Assembly: GCA_027008665.1 (NCBI GenBank)
Contig: JALVEA010000042.1
Coordinates: forward strand, 1 to 5,338
From: Thiotrichaceae bacterium
Lineage (GTDB): Bacteria; Pseudomonadota; Gammaproteobacteria; Thiotrichales; Thiotrichaceae
Reading direction: 5' to 3'
DNA length: 5,338 nt
Below, one piece after another: positions 1 to 5,120 of this stretch (position 1 is the stretch's first letter; each line of letters starts with the position of its first letter). The translations under genes were made by a program, and so were the position numbers. The notes below the pieces were generated by a model, which was given only the letters and a program-made list of their open reading frames with translations, was not told the DNA's origin and ran no database searches.

Positions 1-11
1 TGTAGAGCAAG

Positions 12-135
12 TAATACCTTCGCCAATCGTGATTTTCAGGGTGGATAAGCGATAGCGCATTCACCAAAATTAACAGTGTTGTGGTAGATGCGTTACACTT
101 ACCCACTCTACGATTTAAAGTTGGTGAAGGTATTA
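12..135. repeat. Imperfect long palindrome, MITE-like intergenic repeat
   Basis: The outer arms 12-26 (TAATACCTTCGCCAA) and 121-135 (TTGGTGAAGGTATTA) are reverse complements at 14 of 15 bases. Inside them, 35-66 and 80-112 form a second, less perfect inverted pair: the left arm contains GGTGGATAAGCGATAGCGC and the right arm is the complement of a close variant with a one-base gap. The left inner arm is itself nearly self-complementary (GGTGGAT/ATTCACC). The whole stretch could fold into a nested hairpin or cruciform. From memory, GTGGATAAGCGATAGCGCAT-type words recur as dispersed intergenic repeats in several bacteria, including sulfur-oxidising gammaproteobacteria; I could not check this. 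No clear target-site duplication is visible. The element lies downstream of the small minus-strand gene and might also end its transcript. Confidence 0.6.
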
Positions 136-216
136 GTAAGGATTGAGAATTAAATTATTTTTATTTTTTTAGAAATTTTTAAGTAATGATTCTATTCTAT
201 CTTGCTTAGAACTTTC

Positions 217-381
217 TTAAGCTAAACGATTCATGGTTTGACACAATAAATCAATACGATCTGATTGAATAAACACTCTATTACTTTTACGTTCCGCGCA
301 AAAATAACCATTGGATTTTGTTACATTAAAGCCTAAGCGTGCGTAGTATTTTCTGACTTCTTTAAGAGTGATCGGTTTCAT
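217..381 (-). CDS. Small hypothetical protein, 54 aa
   Basis: A minus-strand frame of 54 codons starts at ATG 381-379 and ends at TAA 219-217. The protein begins MKPITLKEVRKYYARLGFNV and ends CQTMNRLA. It is basic, with two cysteines, no signal peptide and no membrane segment; the first 17 residues look like an amphipathic helix and the middle (GYFCAERKSNRVFIQ) like a beta hairpin. A GGGG run six bases upstream of the ATG can serve as ribosome binding site, and a perfect TATAAT lies about 45 bases upstream of the start. No other ATG occurs upstream before an in-frame stop, so this start is well supported. I do not recognise the family. A small DNA-binding, toxin-antitoxin or phage-derived protein is possible, but nothing in the sequence decides this. 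Neighbours give no functional hint. Confidence 0.55.
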   Translation of the reverse strand: MKPITLKEVRKYYARLGFNVTKSNGYFCAERKSNRVFIQSDRIDLLCQTMNRLA

Positions 382-426
382 AAATTGCCCCAAATTATGT
401 TCTAAAATTGCGTTTTCGTAGTGATG

Positions 427-432
427 ATTATA
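427..432 (-). promoter_or_regulatory. Candidate -10 box for the 54-aa gene
   Basis: Read on the minus strand this is a perfect TATAAT hexamer. It lies about 45 bases before the ATG at 381, so transcription would begin near 420 and leave a leader of about 40 bases. No good -35 box sits 16-18 bases upstream, which keeps the call weak in a region this rich in A and T. Confidence 0.35.
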
Positions 433-486
433 AGTGATGAAAAATTAATCAGAGCTTAACGAGCAGAGAAAATTTATAAAATAACA

Positions 487-506
487 AAAACTTAAAGGCA
501 AGTTTT
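487..506 (-). terminator. Weak candidate terminator behind the DUF4360-like gene
   Basis: AAAACTT (487-493) and AAGTTTT (500-506) form a seven-base-pair stem with a six-base loop. On the minus strand the stem is followed by TTGTTATTTT. It lies about 90 bases past the stop codon at 598-600. The stem contains only one G-C pair, so termination would be inefficient. No stronger structure is visible between the two minus-strand genes, and read-through into the 54-aa gene is possible. Confidence 0.25.
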
Positions 507-597
507 AATAAATGACTGGAGGTATGTATTGCTTGGGAAAAAGCTATGAATTGCCTGCTTATAATTCAGTACAAACAGGACTTTTTGGGTATACCTA

Positions 598-1176
598 CTA
601 ATTACGGCATCGACGATATTGAAGATGGAATACAACACCGTTTGATAAATCAAGCGAATCAACACTGATGCTACTATGTTTGGTTTTCGTTCTAATGCGA
701 CTATTGATACGCATATTGACATCTTGACCGCACTTAGACCATGATTCAGTCATTGGCATCAAATTATCTCGCACGATATAATCATCTCCATGTCTTTTAT
801 AGAGTTGGGTTTTTAAGGTTGGGGTACGATCACCTGCAAAGAAGTAAGAGCGGCGTAATTCTGCTCGACCTTCAACAAAGCCACGAAAATCAGCAGTCAT
901 ATTCGATACTTGAAAGCCATTGGGTATATGCACTGGTATAGCAATACTACATGACTTATTGCCAGATTTAGCGATATAGTTATCAAATAAAATACTAAGG
1001 GTTGAACCATTGGGCGTGATAACAAATTCACTGCTGCCTGCTGGACAACCACTGCCTGCAATCGCAGGGTCTTTAAAATAAACCGTATTCTTGTTCGGTG
1101 CAGCAACGGCTGTTTGTGCCATAACGGCTAACACTGTTCCCGCTATTAATGTGTTGAATATTCTCATAATTGACAT
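598..1176 (-). CDS. Secreted DUF4360-like protein
   Basis: This 192-residue precursor is probably a secreted or periplasmic protein of unknown biochemical role. Residues 4-26 are a typical Sec signal peptide (MRIFNTLIAGTVLAVMAQ followed by TAVAA), with cleavage likely after Ala25 or Ala26. The mature part fits my memory of the DUF4360 family: an early GSGCPAGS (41-48), an ITPNGSTLSILFDNY strand pair (53-67), a second cysteine in NKSCSIAI, an IPNGFQ turn, ADFRGF (95-100), a YFFAG strand, WSKCG (146-150) and a closing QYRRC (186-190). The four cysteines are 44, 76, 149 and 190, consistent with two disulfides in an exported beta-rich fold. The start is uncertain: ATG at 1176 has AGGG only two bases upstream, whereas ATG at 1167 (Met4) has that AGGG 11 bases upstream and gives a cleaner signal peptide. 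The gene is divergent from the two-component operon and shares its control region. Confidence 0.85.
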   Translation of the reverse strand: MSIMRIFNTLIAGTVLAVMAQTAVAAPNKNTVYFKDPAIAGSGCPAGSSEFVITPNGSTLSILFDNYIAKSGNKSCSIAIPVHIPNGFQVSNMTADFRGFVEGRAELRRSYFFAGDRTPTLKTQLYKRHGDDYIVRDNLMPMTESWSKCGQDVNMRINSRIRTKTKHSSISVDSLDLSNGVVFHLQYRRCRN

Positions 1177-1274
1177 TTCCCTGTTTATAAATGGTAATGA
1201 CGCTAATTCGCCATTATTTTTTAGAGTTGATTTTTAATCTCATCTCGGATGACTTCTATTTTCGTTCATCTTGG

Positions 1275-1280
1275 TTTATA
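1275..1280 (-). promoter_or_regulatory. Candidate -10 box of the DUF4360-like gene
   Basis: On the minus strand this reads TATAAA. Transcription would start near 1268 and leave a leader of about 90-100 bases. The palindromic TATCC-N3-GGATA site would then be centred near -45, where an activator that contacts RNA polymerase often binds. No -35 consensus is visible. The placement is inferred from spacing only. Confidence 0.25.
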
Positions 1281-1306
1281 TCATGTATGCTGTGACCCGA
1301 TTAGAC

Positions 1307-1361
1307 TATCCCTTGGATAAGTGAGTCTTAAAATGAGGTCTATCCCTTAAATAGGGGATAG
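1307..1361. promoter_or_regulatory. Cluster of TATCC/GGATA half-sites, candidate operator
   Basis: Two inverted pairs of the same half-site lie side by side: TATCC-CTT-GGATA (1307-1319) and TATCC-(10 bases)-GGATA (1341-1345 and 1356-1360). The longer word CTATCCCTT occurs at 1306-1314 and again at 1340-1348, 34 bases apart, or about three helical turns. The forward heptamer TATCCCT differs at one base from the NarL consensus TACYYMT. This is notable because the adjacent gene encodes a NarL/LuxR-type regulator, and such proteins commonly bind inverted or repeated heptamers. Autoregulation or control of the divergent gene is an inference. Confidence 0.45.
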
Positions 1362-1423
1362 GGGGGTGCTTAATTTTTACCTACAATGTATTGATATCTT
1401 TAGGGTAACTTCCTGAGTCCTAA

Positions 1424-1492
1424 TTATCTCTATATAACAATCCCAATTGTCTTAATTTTACATTCCTAATGAGACCTGTTTTATAGAGATAA
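1424..1492. repeat. 16-bp inverted repeat upstream of the regulator gene
   Basis: TTATCTCTATATAACA (1424-1439) and TGTTTTATAGAGATAA (1477-1492) are reverse complements at 15 of 16 positions, the first 11 pairs being perfect. The loop is 37 bases and contains CAATTGTCTTAATT. The pair could be two operator half-sites separated by about five helical turns, or a hairpin in the leader of the operon transcript if transcription starts upstream of it. There is no T-run after the second arm, so it does not look like an intrinsic terminator. Confidence 0.5.
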
Positions 1493-1536
1493 GTTTATAT
1501 ACTCAATTGGTCTAATTCTCCCTAAATGGAATAGAA

Positions 1537-2511
1537 ATGGTGTTAACAATGACGACTAAAAATTACCGCGTTTTTCTGGTTGAAGATGACCAAGGAACAT
1601 TGAAACGGATGGCTAATATAGTGAATGCACAACCTAATTTGTCCTTGGTGGGCATGGCTGAGACTTATAAAGAGGCTTCGGTTTGGTTAAATAATAATGA
1701 ATTAGATGTATTGCTAACAGACCTTGGTTTGCCTGATGGCAATGGTCAGCAGTTAATAGAGCAAACACGAGCGCAACATAAAAAAGCCGATATTATGGTG
1801 ATTTCTCGTTTTGGTGATGAAAATAGTGTCGTTGAGGCGCTTAAAGCAGGTGCGACGGGATATTTATTAAAAGATGAATCTGAGCAACATATTAAAGATT
1901 CAATTAGGCAATTATTAAAAGGTGGTTCACCTATTAGCCCTGCAATTGCGCGTTTTATTCTTGATTTCTTTCAAAAAGGAGAAACAGCCTCTAGCAATCA
2001 ATTGGATACGAGCAATACAGAGGCATTACTAACCCCTAAAGAAAAAATAGTGTTGCAATATATATCGCGCGGTTATTCTAATAAAGAGATTGCGAGTTCA
2101 TTAGAAATATCACCGCATACAGTAGCTTCTCATATCAAGCGTATTTACCGTAAACTAGAAGTGAACTCACGTAATGAAGCGGTGTTTGAAGGTTGGCGAA
2201 TGGGTGAGCTAAGTATGCATCAGCAACAAACTAAGCAGCAGTCATCACAAAAAGATCCATTGCAAATTGCACAGGCACTTCAAGCAGGGGGTAAATCAGT
2301 TGAAGAGATTATGGAGGTATTGCAGTTAGTTTTTTCACTCAATATGGTGCAAGGCATGGAGGTATTGCAACAAATGGAAGTGGGTGCTAATGCCCTATTT
2401 GCAGCATCAAAAAATGCATTTCAGGCAAAAGACAAAGAGATTATTGCTCAAATGTTAGCACTAGGTTTTAGTCATGAAGAAGCATTACAGGCGATGTTGG
2501 ATCAGCTTTAA
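1537..2511 (+). CDS. NarL/LuxR-type response regulator with C-terminal extension
   Basis: This is the DNA-binding output protein of the two-component pair. A receiver domain (about residues 9-128) carries the acidic pocket Glu16/Asp17, phosphoacceptor Asp62 in LLTDLGLPDGNG, switch Ser90 and Lys112 in GYLLKD. A LuxR/GerE helix-turn-helix follows at about 163-220 (LTPKEKIVLQYISRGYSNKE, recognition helix near SPHTVASHIKRIYRKL). A typical family member ends near residue 215-225. This one continues to 324 with a Gln-rich linker (228-238) and a helical tail. The tail holds two related segments, IAQALQAGGKSVEEIMEVLQ (244-263) and IAQMLALGFSHEEALQAML (303-321); the latter resembles a UBA motif. The start at 1537 is preferred because GGA lies six bases upstream; Met5 at 1549 is an alternative. 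The kinase gene follows after 1 bp, so the two are probably cotranscribed and translationally coupled. Confidence 0.93.
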   Translation: MVLTMTTKNYRVFLVEDDQGTLKRMANIVNAQPNLSLVGMAETYKEASVWLNNNELDVLLTDLGLPDGNGQQLIEQTRAQHKKADIMVISRFGDENSVVEALKAGATGYLLKDESEQHIKDSIRQLLKGGSPISPAIARFILDFFQKGETASSNQLDTSNTEALLTPKEKIVLQYISRGYSNKEIASSLEISPHTVASHIKRIYRKLEVNSRNEAVFEGWRMGELSMHQQQTKQQSSQKDPLQIAQALQAGGKSVEEIMEVLQLVFSLNMVQGMEVLQQMEVGANALFAASKNAFQAKDKEIIAQMLALGFSHEEALQAMLDQL

Positions 2512-2512
2512 A

Positions 2513-4576
2513 ATGATGAAAAAATATTTAAAATCAATCTATTTAAAAGCATTATCACAAAAAATTATTTTTAATCTGTTATTCCCTTTGCTGGTTATAC
2601 TATTAATTATAGGAGGTGTCTGGAAAGTAATGCATACTCGTTTTTCTCCTGTTGAGGGTAGTATTTTACTTTCTGAGGCAAGTTTATATACCGATACAAC
2701 AGGAAAATGTCGAGATTCTATTCCAGATAGTTTAACCAATGCCGCTGTTTTTGATAAATCATTGCAAGTTATTTTAGCAAATTGTGTAGAGGATTTAAAA
2801 ACGACAGGGGATAAAAAGAAACGTAAGGTGAAAGTACCGCATGAATGGCGTAAGGATATTAAAAAATTTCCAGAAATAAGCTCAGGAAAGCTTCTTTATC
2901 ATTTTGAATTTGAATTTGATGAAGAGCCACAAGGACTATGGGCAATCGCATTACCTGCTGTTAATCAGAATGTAGCCGTGTTTGTGAATGATAATTTATT
3001 GGGTTGGAGTGGTAGTTTTGAACAGCCAGTGGCACGTAATGCGACTCGACCACAGCTTTTTTATATTCCCAAAGGTGAACTAGGCTCTGGCAAGAATGTC
3101 TTTGATTTATATGTGGTTTCTAAGCCTGTAGAAAATGGTTTTCTAGGTGAAGTGTATATAGCACCCGCAGAAATGTTGAAATCAGCAATTAGTGATTACT
3201 ATCTTTTCAAAAATACATTGCCGTGGACGATTGCATTGACAATTGGAGTATTAAGTTTCTTTATGTTGTTGCTTTGGGGGTATCGCCGTCATGAAGCAGA
3301 GTATGGATTATTTGCATTGGCTGGCTTTTTTTGGTTGTTGCATTTATTAAATCAACTCGTAGTGGATATACCGACCTTTTGGAGTATTAATTATATAAAT
3401 TTATGGGATGGGATGCTTTATATTAGCGCTGGATTTTTGGGAATGGTCGCCATCTTCTTTATTCATCGTTTATTAAATAAAACTTATCCACTATTTGAAA
3501 AAATACTATTAATAGGTTCCGTCGTTTTACTACTACTTATATTACTTGTGCCTAGTCAATCATGGTTTTACTTATTACTATTTCATTTTTCTAATTTAAT
3601 CACAGTTATTGCTGCTTTTTATGTATTTGTAATGACGGCCATTTATGCTTTTAAAGTTCGGCGTTTAGAATGGTATGCACTTGCCGTAGCGATTGGCATG
3701 ATTGCAGAATTTGCTTTGAGTGATTATCTATTGGTAATAGGTATAACTCCTCTTTATGAAGGACGATTTTTACATTTTGGCGCTCCATTTTTATTACTGT
3801 CTTTTATGTGGATTATGCTAAAACGCTTTGTTGAGACATTAGAAAATGCTGAACAATATAATAATGATTTAACCGCATTAAATAAAAATTTAGAAAACAG
3901 AGTTGAAGCCCGAGGTAAAAAGATCAAACAATTTTATGAAACTATTCGTGGTTTTGAACAGAAACAGATATTAGAGGGTGAACGTTCGCGTATTATGCGT
4001 GATATGCACGATGGCATTGGAGTCTATCTAACGAGCATGTTACGTCATTTAGAAAATGACAATATCGATAAAAAACAACTAAGCGAAGCTGCTCATAATG
4101 CATTAAATGATCTACGTTTAATGATTGATTCTTTAGGCAGTGCAAGCAGTGATCTACCTGCTATGCTCGGTATGTTTCGCACTCGTATTAATGTAGCACT
4201 TAATGCCTGTAATGTAGAATTAGAATGGCATGTTGAAGAACTACCAACTATTAAAGATTTCGGTCCCGAACGAGCTTTGAATTTACTGCGTATTTTGCAA
4301 GAAGCATTTACTAATGCATTAAAACATTCTAATGCTAATAGAATATCTTTATGTGCTTATTCGGAACTTGATGCTAATTCTTTATCTCTTATAAAGATAA
4401 AGATTGATGATAATGGTGATGGTTTCAGCAGTAATAGCATAGGAGGTAATGGATTGAAAAACATGAAATACCGCGCAAAAAAAATTAAAACTGCGTTAAG
4501 TATTAAAAGCAATAATAAAGGTACATGCATAACAATAATATTGCCATTATCACTTAATGGTATCGATCAAAAATAA
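2513..4576 (+). CDS. Seven-TM sensor histidine kinase, HisKA_3 class
   Basis: This is the inner-membrane sensor kinase expected to phosphorylate the upstream regulator. Counting from ATG 2513 (687 aa): an N-terminal membrane anchor (18-40); a periplasmic region (41-235) with Cys66 and Cys91 and, from about 108, a beta-rich segment (VFVNDNLLGWSGS, then RPQLFYIPKGELGSGKNVFD) resembling the galactose-binding-like modules of 7TMR-DISM receptors; seven membrane helices at about 237-257, 264-284, 297-318, 330-346, 352-379, 386-411 and 420-437; a coiled coil (about 440-492); an H-box ERSRIMRDMHDGIG with His499; an N-box LLRILQEAFTNALKHS with Asn601; and G-boxes DDNGDGF, GGNGLKNM and KGTCITIILP. The Gln of the DxxxQ motif seen in NarX-like kinases is Val504 here. 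An in-frame ATG at 2474 would overlap the regulator gene by 38 bases. I prefer 2513 because the extra residues are just the shifted reading of the regulator tail, though the Shine-Dalgarno there is weak (GGA 11 bases upstream). The ligand is unknown. Confidence 0.9.
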   Translation: MMKKYLKSIYLKALSQKIIFNLLFPLLVILLIIGGVWKVMHTRFSPVEGSILLSEASLYTDTTGKCRDSIPDSLTNAAVFDKSLQVILANCVEDLKTTGDKKKRKVKVPHEWRKDIKKFPEISSGKLLYHFEFEFDEEPQGLWAIALPAVNQNVAVFVNDNLLGWSGSFEQPVARNATRPQLFYIPKGELGSGKNVFDLYVVSKPVENGFLGEVYIAPAEMLKSAISDYYLFKNTLPWTIALTIGVLSFFMLLLWGYRRHEAEYGLFALAGFFWLLHLLNQLVVDIPTFWSINYINLWDGMLYISAGFLGMVAIFFIHRLLNKTYPLFEKILLIGSVVLLLLILLVPSQSWFYLLLFHFSNLITVIAAFYVFVMTAIYAFKVRRLEWYALAVAIGMIAEFALSDYLLVIGITPLYEGRFLHFGAPFLLLSFMWIMLKRFVETLENAEQYNNDLTALNKNLENRVEARGKKIKQFYETIRGFEQKQILEGERSRIMRDMHDGIGVYLTSMLRHLENDNIDKKQLSEAAHNALNDLRLMIDSLGSASSDLPAMLGMFRTRINVALNACNVELEWHVEELPTIKDFGPERALNLLRILQEAFTNALKHSNANRISLCAYSELDANSLSLIKIKIDDNGDGFSSNSIGGNGLKNMKYRAKKIKTALSIKSNNKGTCITIILPLSLNGIDQK

Positions 4577-4582
4577 TTGAGG

Positions 4583-4587
4583 AATAT
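4583..4587 (+). promoter_or_regulatory. Ribosome binding site of the small exported protein
   Basis: The sequence TTGAGGAATATAATATG places a near-consensus GAGGA about eight bases before the ATG at 4591. It is the best Shine-Dalgarno in the operon, much stronger than that of the kinase, and suggests the small protein may be made in larger amounts than the signalling proteins. Confidence 0.55.
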
Positions 4588-4590
4588 AAT

Positions 4591-4989
4591 ATGTTTAAAA
4601 AATGGGTAGTGTCCTTAACACTTAGTTTAGCATTTCTATCAGGGGTAGCTACAGGGGCAGACGTAAATAAAAACGAAGATACAGATGCAAATGTATTAAT
4701 TTCATATACTGATAATATTATCCATAATCACAAAGGAGGGGGTAGGGGAGTTGATACCATTGAATTAATTGCACCTAAAACAGCTAAGAATAATTGCGCT
4801 GTCTATAAGCGCTCAAAAATTAAATATAATATACGACGCTTCGCTAGTGCAAAAATTGACTCTGAACCTACATTATTTTGTAACCCTGAAAAAGAAAAGC
4901 CTTGTGTCATCGATGTTTCATGGAAACACTCACCCGCAGGACGCTTAGATTATAAAATCAAAGTCAGTTGGGTATTAGAAGCCTGCTAA
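4591..4989 (+). CDS. Small exported four-cysteine protein, unknown family
   Basis: This 132-residue precursor has a clear Sec signal peptide: MFKKW, a hydrophobic stretch to Ala20, and probable cleavage after Ala20 or Ala23. The mature part is about 110 residues, mostly polar and predicted beta-rich, with a glycine patch HKGGGRG (47-53) and four cysteines at 69, 97, 105 and 132, the last being the final residue. Even cysteines in an exported protein suggest two disulfides. No lipobox, membrane anchor or catalytic motif is visible, and I do not recognise the family. The start is firm: GAGGA lies eight bases upstream of the ATG. The gene begins 14 bases after the kinase stop, so it is the third gene of the operon. 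Possible roles are accessory sensor protein, kinase modulator or effector; the sequence does not choose among them. Confidence 0.8.
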   Translation: MFKKWVVSLTLSLAFLSGVATGADVNKNEDTDANVLISYTDNIIHNHKGGGRGVDTIELIAPKTAKNNCAVYKRSKIKYNIRRFASAKIDSEPTLFCNPEKEKPCVIDVSWKHSPAGRLDYKIKVSWVLEAC

Positions 4990-5000
4990 AATTACTTATA

Positions 5001-5030
5001 AGCTTTGATAAAGCTATCGTCTTTGTATTT
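5001..5030 (+). terminator. Weak candidate terminator of the three-gene operon
   Basis: AGCTTT (5001-5006) and AAAGCT (5010-5015) form a six-pair stem with the loop GAT, 11 bases past the stop codon at 4987-4989. The following bases ATCGTCTTTGTATTTTT are T-rich but interrupted. The stem has only two G-C pairs. The larger structured element at 5121-5211 may be the more effective end point. Confidence 0.3.
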
Positions 5031-5083
5031 TTGATAATGAAATACTCGGCTGGATAAAGACTTACTTGATGAGCTGATATTGT

Positions 5084-5095
5084 TTTGAATTCAAA
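5084..5095. repeat. Perfect 12-bp palindrome
   Basis: TTTGAATTCAAA is fully self-complementary. It lies between the end of the operon and the structured element. It could be a protein-binding site, but palindromes of A/T-rich composition arise readily by chance and nothing nearby supports a role. Confidence 0.25.
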
Positions 5096-5120
5096 TCAAA
5101 AAGATTAAAACGTTTATACT

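Larger units (their letters stand above)
1177..1536. promoter_or_regulatory. Divergent control region between secreted-protein gene and two-component operon
   Basis: No frame here looks coding. The region separates two divergent genes and must hold promoters for both. It contains a cluster of TATCC/GGATA half-sites (1307-1360), a 16-base inverted repeat (1424-1439 with 1477-1492) and a repeated CAATTG-TCT-AATT motif (1444-1457 and 1504-1517). Possible -10 boxes are TATAAA read on the minus strand (1275-1280), and TATAAC (1433-1438) and TATACT (1498-1503) on the plus strand. None has a convincing -35 box, as expected for promoters that depend on an activator. A GGA six bases upstream of the ATG at 1537 is the likely ribosome binding site of the regulator gene. 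Confidence 0.6.

Noticed and set aside
2..55. Open frame at the left edge that could be the end of an upstream gene (17 codons to TAG)
   Set aside because: It lies inside the palindromic repeat and is too short to separate from chance.
512..601. Plus-strand frame of 29 codons with GGAGG just before a second ATG
   Set aside because: The GGAGG is only one base from the ATG at 524, too close for efficient initiation. The peptide is short, matches nothing I know and overlaps the end of the opposite gene.
492..722. Minus-strand open frame of 76 codons
   Set aside because: It overlaps the 3' end of the DUF4360-like gene in another frame, has no ribosome binding site worth noting and no recognisable protein pattern.
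741..941. Plus-strand open frame of 66 codons
   Set aside because: It lies wholly antisense to the DUF4360-like gene, whose family match and signal peptide are clear.
897..1106. Minus-strand open frame of 69 codons
   Set aside because: It is a shifted frame within the DUF4360-like gene.
1354..1366. G-quadruplex from GGGGATAGGGGGG
   Set aside because: Only two G-runs are present, fewer than the four needed within one strand.
2311..2369. Exact 14-base direct repeat ATGGAGGTATTGCA (2311-2324 and 2356-2369)
   Set aside because: Both copies encode MEVLQ in the helical tail of the regulator. The surrounding 45-base units do not match, so there is no evidence of a recent tandem duplication.
2539..2739. 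Minus-strand open frame of 66 codons
   Set aside because: It is antisense to the N-terminal part of the kinase gene and has no supporting signal.
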